A stretch of 64,000 bases of DNA from Planococcus citri (GCF_950023065.1 NC_088681.1:68854836-68918835); one strand, 5' to 3'; numbered from the stretch's first letter, positions 21,481 to 33,200 are shown. The notes: generated by a model from the sequence alone, not told the origin. Program-made: numbers and translations.

Positions 21481-22270
21481 TAACAGCTGTTTTAGCTGAT
21501 TCATCTACTGCCTGGTTTCCTTCAATGCCTACATGACTTGGGACAAACCTAAATTTAATAATTTTGTCAGTAGTCTGAAGTTTATAAATGATTTGATGGA
21601 TCTTATGAACAAGTTGATGTTCGGAAAATTTGTTTTGAATTGATAAAAGAGCAGAGAGTGCGTCTGACTGAATCGGGAATTTTTTGTTAGGGCTTTTCGA
21701 GGTAGAGATCTTTTGTAGGCAATGAAGTATGGCAGAAACTTCTAAATTGACAATTGAAGAATATTTATGAGCTGTGAAGTTGGTAATTCTACCATCAATA
21801 GAAAAAGCATAGCCTACATATTTAAACTCATTTTTAGAACCATCTGTGAAGCATAAAATGAGTTCATGATATTCTGCTATGATCTCAGTATATTTTTCTT
21901 TGATGAAACCAGATGGATACTCATTTTTTTTTTTTGTATTGGGATAAGGATAGATTGAATTCTGGTAAAATTAATTCCCAGGGAGGAAATTTATTATATT
22001 CGGAAGTGAGGTCTGATAGGTTTACATGGTAATTTCTTAAAGAATTTCGGAGAATACAGGAGTGATTTTCAGAATGGTTTGAAATATTTTGAATTTGTAT
22101 TTTGATTAAAGTTCTGAATGGGTTTGTTGAATCTGATTCTAAAAACCATCCAACCTCAAAAATGAAAATTGGCACTTGGGGAGGGAGATCTGAGATACAA
22201 AATTTTAGAAAATGCTAAATCAATGTCAAAATTGAGGTTTTTAGAAGCGTTGTTTTTGGTTCTGATTGAT
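21481..22270 (-). pseudogene. LINE ORF2 fragment: post-RT linker and RNase H domain
   Basis: The minus strand encodes a linker (KFPPWELILPEF) and then an RNase H domain with its acidic residues in place: TDGSKN, an N-LEVSAIL block, QSDALSALLS, and the closing SHVGIEGNQAVDESAK typical of LINE RNase H. An A run near 21932 shifts the frame between linker and RNase H, and the copy is truncated on its 5' side around 22270. With 18530-19033 this makes one LINE fragment of about 1.3 kb, split by the BEL element at the residue after the RNase H signature. Confidence 0.75.
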
Positions 22271-23079
22271 GTTTTCCTTCAAAACCCTAAGTTGGATTCT
22301 CTCATAGGGTGGAGCTCGACATTTTGAAAAATTGAATACTTATGGTATCAAAATCTATGTTTTTTGGGAAGCACAGTCCTGATTTTGGGGTCAGTTGGAT
22401 TTCAAAATTAAAATGACATTTTCAAAAACTTCATTTTTTAAAAAAATTTTCACTTTCTTTCCTCCCCACTAAGAGTTTGATTTTTCGAAAATGCGCCAAA
22501 ATTCAATATTTTGAAAAACTTCGAACATAATCATTTTCTTCAAAAATTTTAAATCGCGCTGGAAGATCCCAAACTTAACTTTATAGTTCTTATAACATTT
22601 GGCTGATACTTATTGGCCATTCTATCAACCGTTTTTAAGATCGTTATCCTCAAATTTCAGGTTTACTTGTTCAAATGTAAATTCGAGATCAACTGGACTA
22701 GGAAAAAAAATTTCTAAAAATTTTAAATTTTTGGAGAAAATTGAAAACTTGCTCAAAACTGCAAAATGGTCTGAAGGTGATAGTTTTCAATGTAAGGGGG
22801 GGGGGGAGAAGGAAATGAAGTGATTATATTTCCATTTAGTGTAGCTGCTAAGTTGATGAAAAGTTGATGAATTCTTCAATTTTCATAAATCCAAGAATGA
22901 AGTCAATGGAGCTTGAGAAAATATTTCTTTAATTATGAATTTTCGTGAGCTTTTTCTCTCATTTTGCTCGCGGCAAGTTATATTTTACTCAGAAATGAAT
23001 AATAGAAAATCCAAATCTAAACAAGAATTCTAACGAGAAAAGCATATGAAGTGTCGGTCTATGATTTAAAAGGATATCA
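22271..23079. other. AT-rich spacer, no gene seen
   Basis: Non-coding AT-rich sequence with a G tract near 22796-22808. It has weak similarity of vocabulary to foldback family B but no definable ends. Confidence 0.35.
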
Positions 23080-23620
23080 GAATTTTTGGAAACAGCATAG
23101 TTTGAAACTCCCATAACAGAAAGTTCAACTGCCCAAATTGATTTTTACGAATTTTTGGAAAAATCAAGATTGACGATTTTCAGTAATTTACTCATATGCT
23201 TCAAAAAAACGAAAAATAAAATTAACTAGTCTTGAAATATCAACTCCTCGATCCAAATTTCACTATTTTCAGCCATTCTGGAGCCTCCAGCGTGCTTTTT
23301 GATTTCTCCAGAATTTGTAAATTCATCCAGAGAGCGTGGAAATTAATTTGAGCAATATAAATATTGAGTTTTGGCTTGTTTTTGACTTGGGCTTAACGAG
23401 TTCATTCACATTTTGCCTGATTTTCAGAAGAAGATCTCAAATTTTTGACCAACGTAATTGGGCAAAAAATTCAAAAATGGAAAATTTTTCTGCTCATGAG
23501 GGAACACAAATCGCCGAAAATGTTCATTTGTGGATTTTCGAAAATTCGCCCGAAAATCAAAAATTTTGGTTATGGAGGTTTCAGATTATTCTCTTTCCAA
23601 AAATTGCGATCTCGAGTGGC
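23080..23620. repeat. Decayed copy of foldback family B
   Basis: Blocks in the order of the family B element at 52598-53976 can be followed: TTTTTGGAAACAGCATAGT (near 23075), then CCATTCTGGAGCCTCCAGCG (near 23273), the TCTCCAGAATTTG stretch, and a mirrored end near 23585-23610 with TTCCAAAAATTGCGATC. Divergence is high and no intact tips remain. Confidence 0.5.
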
Positions 23621-25856
23621 CTCCTTAATAGGGTAAAAAACAATGAGATAGTGTTTTACACTCATTTTCAGGTTGCTTGTCCCTTATTCATATAATCCAA
23701 AAATCTTTTCCAAAGGTGTGGACACCCTTGATCATACGAAAATTCAATGCTTTCAATTCAATGAATGCGAATTTTTTTGGAAATCCAAATTTTCGATTTC
23801 AATAGGAAAGGTATCTACGAACTTCGTTAGGTGTTGAGTGATTTTTGTTTGACAATTCTGATTTTCCCCCCAAAAAATTACGAAAAATGTCAAAAAATTG
23901 TCTCACATTTGGAAACAGAAGAAATATCGAAAAAAAGTGCAGGGGGGGGGGGGTAATTTTATGTTCTTGGAAAAGAATATTGCAAAAAAAGACCGTGAAT
24001 GGTCGTGAGTGGCTGATTTAATGAAGATATTTTCGTGGTTTTCAGTAATTTCGAGGAGAGAGACCCCCCTCCCGTTCCCATCTCTGAGATATAAAATTTT
24101 CGAGCTTAAGTAATCAACGTGGCTGAAAAAATCTGTGAAAATAAATCAAATACTTATTTTCCAAATTTTGGAACATTTCACTCCCCTTGCCTCTCGACTC
24201 ACTGTATGACCCTTATAAAAAGCCTATTTGAGAGTGGGTGTTTCTGTTGAGGACTGTGAAGTTGAAAAAAAAAACACCCTCAACTATTCTCAAAAAAAAA
24301 AAACTACTTATGGAATTTCAGGCAAGTCATAAAAAATGACCGGGTCAAGCTGAAAGCCGGTCAAATTGGCTTTAAATGCTCCATAAAGTAATCCAAGCAT
24401 AGCAAATTTCTCAAAAGGCTGATTACCTGAAGCGACTCTAATCCAAATTTGAACACAGTTTTGAAAAATTAACAAAAAAATCGGTCAATAATTTCTACTT
24501 TCGAATGAAATTTGGCATTATAAACTCTTACCTGAATATTTATATCCGTATTAGTGAAATAACTTAGTCAATCAAAACACTTAATCGCGCACTTGAAAAG
24601 TTCACAACGTGACTTGATAGACAAATGAACAAAAAAAAATTCGAACGAATTAAAAAATTAATTTAAAACGAACAATAATTATTTAAGTTACGACCCGCAA
24701 AAAAATTAACTTTAGTCGAACACCGGTTAAGGAGAAAAAAAAGGTGAAAAAATTTATCAACGATGGAAAATAAAGTAAATAACGAAAAAAAAGAAATGAC
24801 CTTTTAACGAACCCGAGTTACGAAAAAAAAAAATTACTAAAACGACGAAATAATCGGTGTAAAACCGAAAATAAAAACTGTAGAAGTCGTTTCGAACAAG
24901 ACGAAATTTACATTTCGCATTCGCGAAATTGCATGCCGACACACGAGATAATTGGCGCACGATAAACGGACCTCTTTCGCAAGCAGAGAGTAACCGAACT
25001 TTAACAACTTATTGCAAAATTTAAGCGTGTAATGCAGCGAAGGGTTAGCATAGTTTTACAGCCGAAGCTTTCCGATGCGAACCGAGCGCTTTCGAAGATT
25101 CAAGAATTGTTTTATGGGAAAAGTTGGGTCCGGGCGTAATTCGTAGTATAGGAGTATTTTTTTCCCTTTCTGTGGCGCTCTTTCTCTCTATATCTTTCTC
25201 CGGCTATGGTTTTTCGCTATGTATGCGTCTCGGTCGCGGCAGCACGGTTTTTGCGAGAGTATTGTGTCTTTAGTGTACGCGGAATAGAGACGACCGACGT
25301 TAAATTGGGAATTGGTAAATGGTACTAAATGTCACGCGGTACGCACAAACTTTCAATAAAATATTATGATCTGAGAAATTCCAACGTAAAGTACGCTCCA
25401 TCTCCATCTCCATCTCTCTTTCTCCTTCATTCTCGTGAAATGCGTCTCGTTGTTTTCTTCGTCTTCGTACTGCTTGGAAATTTTCAATATAGCACAAGTG
25501 TCCTGCTACTGCCGCAGCCTGCAGCTCGTCCACGAGTTTATCAATTTAATTCGCAAAAAACTGCCGAGTTTTATTTTGATTTTACGCCGGTCTATTTTCG
25601 TTCAATAGCTCGATATCGTCGCATTTTCCACTTCTCCTTCTCCCTGTGCGTGCTACTAACCTTGTTGACCTACGAATAATTTTCAAACGAGAGAAAATTT
25701 TTAATATGATCTCAGTTCTAAATGAATCCAGCCTCGAGATATTAAAAAAAAAGAAAAAATTTCTATATAGCTTTTCTATGTATTTGTCGTCCCTATAACG
25801 AAAAAAAAAAAAATGCGGTATACTTTTCCAATATTTGAAAAAAATTTCCAATTTTG
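23621..25856. other. Non-coding spacer; repeat-poor from about 24900
   Basis: 23621-24890 is AT-rich, with a G tract at about 23941-23952 and A tracts. 24900-25700 is CG-containing and repeat-poor. A frame starting at ATG 25439 opens with a hydrophobic, signal-peptide-like start (MRLVVFFVFVLLGNF) and ends at 25679, but codon usage, splice context and homology give no support, so it is left uncalled. The giant LTR element begins at 25861. Confidence 0.3.
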
Positions 25857-25860
25857 ACTT

Positions 25861-26891
25861 TGATATGAGGAAATATGCCTTCATCGCCTAAGCGATGATT
25901 AAATTAATCATCACCATAGAGATGATGAATAAAATAACTCCCTTAAACTGCAAGTTCGGTAATGTGTTAACTCCTACTACTGTGCTACTCCTACTATGTA
26001 GCTATAACGTAATCGCGCGCAGCAAACGCATAGAACGCATCCGATGCACCCAAAAATAGTATAAATAGAGCAACACGGACGCGAGCCAAACTAGTTGTAT
26101 TTAAAATGGGCTGAACTTCCAAATAAGTTGAGCTTCCATACGATCTTGGACTCGGCGATCCGGATAGCTGGTTCTTGGTCAAAAGTGTACTTATGTAGAT
26201 ACGAGTAGATGAAGTCCTCTATAGGGGGTTCATCCCTTTTATTCAGTCTTCGCCCACTTTTAGTGGTTAATATGTTTCTCGTTTTCGTGATTTAAATTAT
26301 CGTATACGTAATTAATCGCGTCCACACCGGATATCATCTGATTATGCTGGCCATCGGAGATAGTCCTAGAAGAATAGGTACCTCGTGTATTACATTGCTG
26401 TCGACCGGCCTAGTATTAGTGAGCCACCCTGAAAGAGACAGTAGAAGCGGACATTATGTGAGCCTTGGTGAGTAAATCTCACTACTATTTCCGAAATTGC
26501 ATGCAATTTCTAGGGTATCTAATTACCCACCTTCAGTAATCCATTAACGCGCGTCGTAAGGTATAAGCTTGTGCATGTACCTATTATAGAACAACCCTAT
26601 AGTTATTCTATACTTCTTTATCTTTGTACCCGTTTTAATATGCATTTGATTTTATTATGTCTAATTAACAATAAACATATTATCACTTTAGTGTAATTAA
26701 TATGAGTTTTATTGGTAATTAGAGATTTTACTGTGAAGAATGAGCTGCATGACTGAAACCTCTCCGATATTTTGAGCTAACCAGGCGAGGCAATTATTCA
26801 CTACCTTAGGGAATATTTCTTGACTTAATCACGTAGGTAGGAATTCTAATAAAAATCATCTATATCAATCCTGTAAGATCTCACTCTATCA
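25861..26891 (+). repeat. 5' LTR (1031 bp)
   Basis: It starts TGATATGAGG and ends CTCTATCA. A TATA box, TATAAATA (26060-26067), lies in U3, and AATAAA (26670-26675) is a candidate poly(A) signal. GTGAGT after CCTTG (26468-26473) is a good splice-donor candidate between promoter and LTR end, so a spliced leader or subgenomic RNA is possible. A 62-codon minus-strand open frame, present in both LTRs, has no recognisable content. Confidence 0.95.
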
Positions 26892-26894
26892 TAT

Positions 26895-26912
26895 TGGCGC
26901 CTAACTTCCGTG
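26895..26912 (+). promoter_or_regulatory. Primer-binding site, tRNA-Lys-like
   Basis: TGGCGCCTAACTTCCGTG begins 3 nt after the LTR terminal CA. TGGCGCC is the complement expected for the 3' end (GGCGCCA) of an insect tRNA-Lys, which primes many Ty3/Gypsy elements. Pairing beyond the first 7-9 nt was not checked against a host tRNA. Confidence 0.75.
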
Positions 26913-27785
26913 TAATTCTCATGAAAATTGCAAAATTTTCATTCCAACTTACTAAAAAACCCACCCTTAAAAATTCAAATTTTTCATAATCTTCAAACTT
27001 TTCGATTTTTCCAAATTTTGTCAAACTCGAATTCCAAATGGTTCTCCTAAAGAACACAATTCGAGTGTAAAAACATGATTTTCCAAGATATGTTGCATGT
27101 CAAAATTGACTAATCACTTAGTCTGGCGCCTGACGTGGATGAACCTCTCTAGAAAAAATTCATACATGCCACGTATCTTCGAAAACTCATAAATTAAAAA
27201 TTCTAATCTACCAAAAAATTAATTTTGATCTTTCTTGAATCCAAAAAGCTCGAAAAACGAGCATAATTCAAGCTAAAAATTACGTTTCAATGGTAAGCCT
27301 TTGACCTTTGAATCTCAAAGGCCACAGTGTATTAAAAAATAAATTCTTGAACTTTCTTGAATTCAAAAGGCTCGAAAAATGAGCATTATTCAAGCTAAAA
27401 ATTACGTTCCGGATTAATCTAAATTATTACCTTCCAAAATTTTTGATTTTTTTTTGATTTTTTTTTCGTTTTGATTTTTTTTAAATTCTTGTACCCCACT
27501 AAAAATACGTTTTTTGCCTCGAAGTCTCGTAGATAGGTCTTTAGGTAATACGATAGCTCATACTTTAGTGAGAAAAGTTTCAGTACATAATGCTTACTAA
27601 CACTATGCTAAAATAATGTAGTATTTTTTTATGTACATAAAATGAATTTTTCCAAACACTCTTTCGTGCATAAATTGCGAATAGGGGCAGAGAAAAATTC
27701 TGAAATACTATTCGGTTCATGATTCGTAAAAATACAAGTCCGAATCAAAATAATAAATTCTTTTAAAAAACGAAAGTGGTTATTA

Positions 27786-28400
27786 CTCTGTGACCTACAT
27801 GGTGGGTAGGTAGCTGCGGCTATATCATACTAATCGAGAAAAAACTCCCTGCTGAGCAAGGTGTAAAACCTGACTAGTCTCAAGGGAGATAATCATCTCG
27901 AGGACCATGGTAGAATCGTGATGCCCTGGTCACTGTGTATTTACAGAGAATATCATTCATAAAATAATAACCAAAATTTCATCTACGTAAAACTCTGGCT
28001 TTGTAAAAAATTAATCTCTGACTTACATGGTGGGAAGGGGATCGCAGCTATATTGTGCCAATTGAGAAAAAACTCCTCATGAGCAAGGTGTAAAACCTGA
28101 CTAGCCTCAAGGGAGACAATTATCTCAAGAATCACGGTAGAATTGCGGTACCCTAGTTGCTGTGTATCGTCAGAGAACATTAATCTTAAAATAATAAACA
28201 AAATTTCATCTAAATAAAATTTTGAGATCACAAAAATAACTAGTCTCTGTCTTACGTAATGGATAAAGGATCGCAGCTATATTGTGCCAATCAAGAGGGC
28301 TTCTCCCAATGAGCAAGATGTAAAATCTGACTAGCCTCATGGGCGATAGTCATCTTGAGAATCACAGTAGAATTGTGATACCTCATTCATTATGCACTTT
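27786..28400 (+). repeat. Three tandem copies, about 228-bp unit, in the leader
   Basis: Copies start near 27786, 28012 and 28241, each with CTCTG...TACATGGTGG, then CGGCTATAT or GCAGCTATAT, GAGCAAGGTGTAAAACC, TGACTAG and CTCAAGGGAGA. A small stem (GAGAT..ATCTC type) recurs at the same place in the copies. The third copy is shorter and more diverged. Chance open frames only. Confidence 0.75.
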
Positions 28401-30414
28401 TGAAAATTTTTAAAATTCAAAAAATTCTAAAAATTGCTATTCTCATAAGACTCTCATGAAGGATATTTTACTCACAGAGAATCATGGTACTCCCCATGAG
28501 CGATTGGTAAGTTTGTCTCCTAAAGTGAGTACTCTACCATCATGTGAGTCTAACTTTGAAAAATAGCAAACAAAAATTCTCAAAAAATAGCATAAAAAAT
28601 TTTTAAAAAACGTCTATATAACTAAAACAGTAATAGAACAAATTTTTTCAAACACTCTCAAAATGCAAAAATTTAGAATAGGGACTAGGAAAAAACTCCA
28701 AACAAGACCATTTGACTCGTGATTTGTAACAGTACAAGTCCGAATCGAAATAGTTGAAATAGTTTTAAAAATCAATTTACTTATTTCTTGACCTAACTAA
28801 CCCCTTTGTGGTGTATTTTCGGACATTTCTATGAAAGTTACCATGACGAAAATCTGAAAATACAACACAAATAAGGAAAAAATTCTTCCGAGGTTAATTT
28901 TGTTCCAAATGGAACAGATTAGCCATCTGACGAATTCGGACCTAAAATTAGGGCAAAATTGCTGTTTTCTGCCAAGTCCGAAGATGAAAATCTGACAATT
29001 TGACAGATAAATGCAAAATTACCCACAAAAAGCAAAGCATAAAACTTTGATCTTTTTATGCTCGTAACAAAAGTGTTCAAAATTCCGAAAACGTCTGTAT
29101 AGTTAGGTTGAGAAAAAATTCACTCAAAATCATTCCTCCCTTATGGAGCACAATGACAACTTGAGTGAGGCCATCCAGTTTTAAAGTCATCAAAATGTTA
29201 TAATTTTGATGAAAATTTCTTGGCCACTTTAATCTAGTTATTCTATGTACCTAGTAATATTTTAACAATTTGGTGAATGGGTAAAATAAGCAGTTAAGCT
29301 CATTTTATTCAAGTAGGTACCTAGAAACGAATTTGTTTCATGCTTTTTACAGACGAAAATCTGTAGAAAAATGGGATAAATTCAGTCTGTAGATAGTTCA
29401 TTGATTTTCTTTCTGTAGAAAATTTTTCTCAAGTTACCAGTAAGAAAATGGTTAATAGCCTGCATGACTTGGGCTATTTGATCGAATTTTACACTGGCTA
29501 CATTTTCTGTAAAAATGTATCTATCTGCTCACTCTATTTTGAATCTGTGTAAGTTCAAAATTTCGAAAATCTAGCCCAAAAAGATCGTTGCAAGACTCAA
29601 AATCTCCGATGAAAATTATTTTAAATCACAAGACAAAAAACATCTAAGTTCTCAGTAGAAAAAAGCGCGATCTTTTTCCATATAAAATGCATAGGTATCA
29701 TACCTATAGAGAATCTTCTTTGTATCCAGCTCATATAGCTGCATACACGTGCCATGGCCTTACAGAGCCTTTGAAATCGAATAGGATTCTTTGTTTAAAA
29801 TCTCCGAGCCGAAATATTCTCACGAAATCATAGCGCCAGTAGATAGTTATAAAAATTAATAAGCAAGAGACTCGAACATCTTTCGTTCAAGGCGTTGACA
29901 TTTATTGCTTTAGCAATAAAAACTGTCACTATTTGGTCACTTTATTACACCTATTTAACCAAAACATACAGAATCTTCTCGGATACCTGAGAACACCTTT
30001 TTGATATAATAAAAATGTCATCATTTGATTACATTTTTTCTTACCTATTTTTTGGATATAATAAAAACGTCTAGATTCAACTACTTTATTACACCTACTT
30101 GCTGGAGTATAAGATACTCGGCAACGAATACGTTAACGACTACTGAATACAGCATAGATACATAAAGGCTGCCTTTATTTTCGTCGCATGTAAAAACTAA
30201 CCATACTATGTAATAGCCATGTAATCAATTGAATTAACATTTTAATGTTTTTTGCTTTTCTATACTGATCACATAGGAGACTGGAGAATATTAACATGCA
30301 ATATTTCAAATATCCTGCTTGACATTTTGACAGTTTTTGACAATTTATTACCACTCAATATTTTTCTGACATTTTTACTGTTCTTATACCTACAAGTATA
30401 AGAAAACAAAAATG

Positions 30415-30790
30415 TACATAAATACAGTAGCTAAATACTCCGATTCATTTTTCAAAATCTATTAATTCAAGTCATTAATCTGTCAGCCTGATTGTTCTAT
30501 GCATATGTACATACTAACAATAGTCAAATACTCCGATTAATTTTTTCAAAATTCAATAAATCAAGCCATTAATCTGTCAGCTTCATTGTTCAATGCTTAC
30601 ACATATACTAACAACCCTTAAAATAATCCAATTAACTTCTCAAATTTATTGATTCTGTCAGTTTTTATTTTTCTATACTTACAAATAAAACTAAATAGAA
30701 ATCATATACTAACAATAGTTAAATAGTCCGATCCATTTTTGTGTAATTAATTCATATTTTTGATTGTTTTCTGACAGATTTATGTTTCTT
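30415..30790 (+). repeat. Four tandem copies, about 100-bp unit, in the leader
   Basis: Units carry AAATACTCCGATT, a TTCAAAAT stretch, ATTAATCTGTCAGC and ATACTAACAATAG, with starts near 30421, 30511, 30607 and 30709. The copies diverge progressively. No coding potential. Confidence 0.65.
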
Positions 30791-31148
30791 ACAATTCAGC
30801 CAACATACATATTTACAATATTTCTGTACCAGTAAATTACAGAAACCAGACATTAATTGCTACTATTTCTGACAAAAATATGACATCTTGACGGATTTAT
30901 TGGTCAAAATAGGGATGATTCAATGTAAATCAATGAGTTTAAATGATCAAAACCATAAATTTCATCCAAAAATGAGAAAAATGAGCTTGAAATAGACTTT
31001 TATTACTCAAAGCGGAGAAATTCAGCATGAGAAAGCACATAGAGCTTAATTCTCACGATCTTTTGTGGGAAAAGGACTACAATGAAGTTCCCACCAAACC
31101 TCCAGATTTCCACTTCTCTTTTTTGTTAAAATAGGCATCCAAAAACAC

Positions 31149-31176
31149 TATATAAACTCAAGCTATTTGATCAGTT
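31149..31176 (+). promoter_or_regulatory. Possible internal core promoter upstream of gag
   Basis: TATATAAA (31149-31156) is followed by TCAGTT (31171-31176), an arthropod initiator, placing the TATA start 24 nt before the initiator A. The gag ATG is about 80 nt downstream. The spacing is slightly short, and genomic RNA must still come from the LTR, so this would drive a gag-pol messenger only. Confidence 0.35.
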
Positions 31177-31255
31177 CGACTATTCTCTGTGTGACTTTTG
31201 AACAAGTTAGACTTTCGCGTTGGACTTTCGTTCGCACTTAGTATTTCGTGATTCT

Positions 31256-33160
31256 ATGAACACTCCTCCAGCTTTGAACACACGCAGTAGGGTGAGTAGA
31301 AAACCTTGTAAATTTTTCGAATTTCGTAAACGTGATCGGAAATCGGTGTTAAATAACATCAGTGAAATGGAACAGGAAAATAGCCAAAATTCCACTCACT
31401 CCGTCTTTAGTGATCATTCTCAGGCATATGCTAAAGAGCATGTATATGAGGATATGAGTGACTTACAAACCCCAAGTGACGAAGGGATAGGTACCCAACA
31501 GTACTCTCGCCCCTTTGAACCAGAACTTTTTAAAGATACTACCAATGAACAAGTATTTGCAATTTTTCAAAAAACTTGGGACTGGAATGAAAAAATTGAT
31601 ACCGAAGTGAAAAAGAATTTTGAGAATCAAAAAGATAAAATTCAAAATGCCACAAAGGTAGCATGCGAGGCAAAGGGAATTGGAATTTATGTCAACTCTA
31701 AGCTTGCTGATCTCGCGACGCAAGCTCATAACAACCTAAAAGAAGCAGGAACCTGGGTTGATGAGTTGAAAGAGAAATTAAAATCTACTCGCGTTGCTCT
31801 GATCGAAACAAATAATGCCACGAAAGGGAACACTTTGGACTTGCAACGAATTTCTGAAACAATTGACAAAATTTGTCAAGAAACTAAAAAGCGTGACGAA
31901 GGTTGTGCTCAAATTGTCGAAGAGATTAATAACATCAAAGAAAAAATCCAATATACTCCCTCGGCAGGTGGCTCAAAAGTTAAATCTCTCGCGATTGATG
32001 CAGGATCTATAAAAAGTGCAGGTATTACTTTCACAGACGACCAACTGCATTTTCCGCACGAATTCTTAGAAGAATTTGATGCGTATTTTTCGGAAACAAA
32101 TGTAGCTATAAAACATAAGATTCTGGCATTTAAAGGGGTGATTGCTACAAAAACTCGTAAATCATTCCTTGAGACGGTACGAAACGTACGAAATTACCGC
32201 GAATTGAAAAGTAAATTTCTGGACTTTTACTGGGATCGCAGAGCTCAAAATGAAGCAATGAAAGCTTGCAGATATGAGTTCAACTCTGCGGAAGACCTCA
32301 AAGATATGGCGAATAAAATGGCCAGATGGGCTAAATCACTTCGAAATCATCGCCATAGAAGCGAGGATGAAATTATAGACATCCTGATAGGGAAAGCTCC
32401 AGAAAATTACCAGACTAGACTAATGCAAGAAGGACAGTCTATGGACGATTTTCTTGAAAAATTGTCCAATTTGGCTAGAATTCAATACGATCCTGAAAAT
32501 GAAGTACCCGTTAGGTTCCAACGAAATTATAGACGTAAATTTGATGACCCTCCCGTACCCGCGCCTGTAAATAATACGCGATACACGAATAAGGGCACAC
32601 CATCAAATGAGCAACTACTGGCGATTTATAATCTTATCTCGCAGAAGGGGATTCCAAAAAATTTTAATGAAAACTTCACCAACAATCGCCAGCCTGCTCA
32701 AAATGAAAAACCATTTACGTTTTCACCTCCAACTTCGTCGAATCTGCCTGCAACGACTTATCCTCCGAAGGATAAGCCAGAACAGAAAACGATACTTCAA
32801 AACCCCAATCAAGTAAAAAACCCAAATACGATTACGTCAAATTCAACACCCAAGCCATTCGGTATTGATAAAAATGGCAATTTGACAATTAACAGATTTA
32901 GACCAAAAACTCAATCCAACCCACCTGCGGCTGCCGTACAAGCAGTAGAATTTGATCAAGACCTAGATGAATACGTTGTAGACCAACCACCCCTAGAAGA
33001 TTTAAATGATCAGGTGGCGACATGCAACATGTTGAACACAATCTTCGCAGATGCGCCGGAAGAGTTAGATTTGCAAACGATTACTGCTGCCTTGCAATTA
33101 ATGACAACCTCTCCCTCCGACGATGATGAAAGCTCTGCTTTGGGAAACGAAAGCCACTAG
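31256..33160 (+). CDS. Gag polyprotein
   Basis: The first ATG in the open frame is at 31256 (the frame is open slightly upstream from 31220 without an ATG), giving 634 aa. The N-terminal third is acidic and helical, with a long coiled coil of Lys/Glu/Asn heptads. The middle (about 32030-32500) resembles a retrotransposon Gag capsid: FPHEFLEEFDAYF ... RNYRELKSKFLDFYW ... DIIDILIGKAPENY-like order. The C-terminal part is Pro/Asn/Gln-rich with a basic patch (RFQRNYRRKF), but no CCHC zinc knuckle is visible, so genome binding may rely on the basic patch. The last codons form the frameshift site into pol. The reading frame is intact. Confidence 0.8.
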   Translation: MNTPPALNTRSRVSRKPCKFFEFRKRDRKSVLNNISEMEQENSQNSTHSVFSDHSQAYAKEHVYEDMSDLQTPSDEGIGTQQYSRPFEPELFKDTTNEQVFAIFQKTWDWNEKIDTEVKKNFENQKDKIQNATKVACEAKGIGIYVNSKLADLATQAHNNLKEAGTWVDELKEKLKSTRVALIETNNATKGNTLDLQRISETIDKICQETKKRDEGCAQIVEEINNIKEKIQYTPSAGGSKVKSLAIDAGSIKSAGITFTDDQLHFPHEFLEEFDAYFSETNVAIKHKILAFKGVIATKTRKSFLETVRNVRNYRELKSKFLDFYWDRRAQNEAMKACRYEFNSAEDLKDMANKMARWAKSLRNHRHRSEDEIIDILIGKAPENYQTRLMQEGQSMDDFLEKLSNLARIQYDPENEVPVRFQRNYRRKFDDPPVPAPVNNTRYTNKGTPSNEQLLAIYNLISQKGIPKNFNENFTNNRQPAQNEKPFTFSPPTSSNLPATTYPPKDKPEQKTILQNPNQVKNPNTITSNSTPKPFGIDKNGNLTINRFRPKTQSNPPAAAVQAVEFDQDLDEYVVDQPPLEDLNDQVATCNMLNTIFADAPEELDLQTITAALQLMTTSPSDDDESSALGNESH

Positions 33161-33200
33161 GTAGCCGAGGGGCAACTCCTAGTGCCTTCATAGCCCCCTC
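33142..33200 (+). promoter_or_regulatory. -1 ribosomal frameshift signal: slippery GGGAAAC plus H-type pseudoknot
   Basis: GGGAAAC (33142-33148) sits in the correct zero-frame phase (G GGA AAC). After a 6-nt spacer, CACTAGG (33155-33161) pairs with CCTAGTG (33178-33184). Within that loop GAGGGG (33167-33172) pairs with CCCCTC (33195-33200) beyond stem 1, making an H-type pseudoknot. The gag stop (33158-33160) lies within stem 1. The pol frame is open from 33130, in the -1 frame, with no ATG at its start, which fits expression by frameshifting. Confidence 0.8.

Larger units (their letters stand above)
26913..31148 (+). other. 4.2-kb untranslated leader of the giant element
   Basis: No ORF of note. 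It contains a duplicated segment (GCTCGAAAAA, then TTCAAGCTAAAAATTACGTT, near 27250 and 27370), a three-copy tandem repeat at 27786-28400, and a four-copy repeat at 30415-30790. Near 29930-30110 there are repeated TTTATTACACCTA and GATATAATAAAAA strings. The length is extreme for a leader, and packaging, structural or regulatory roles are possible but unproven. Confidence 0.6.

Noticed and set aside
25439..25679. Small secreted-protein-like frame (MRLVVFFVFVLLG start)
   Set aside because: The hydrophobic start is encoded by T-rich DNA; no homology, cleavage context or splice sites to support it.
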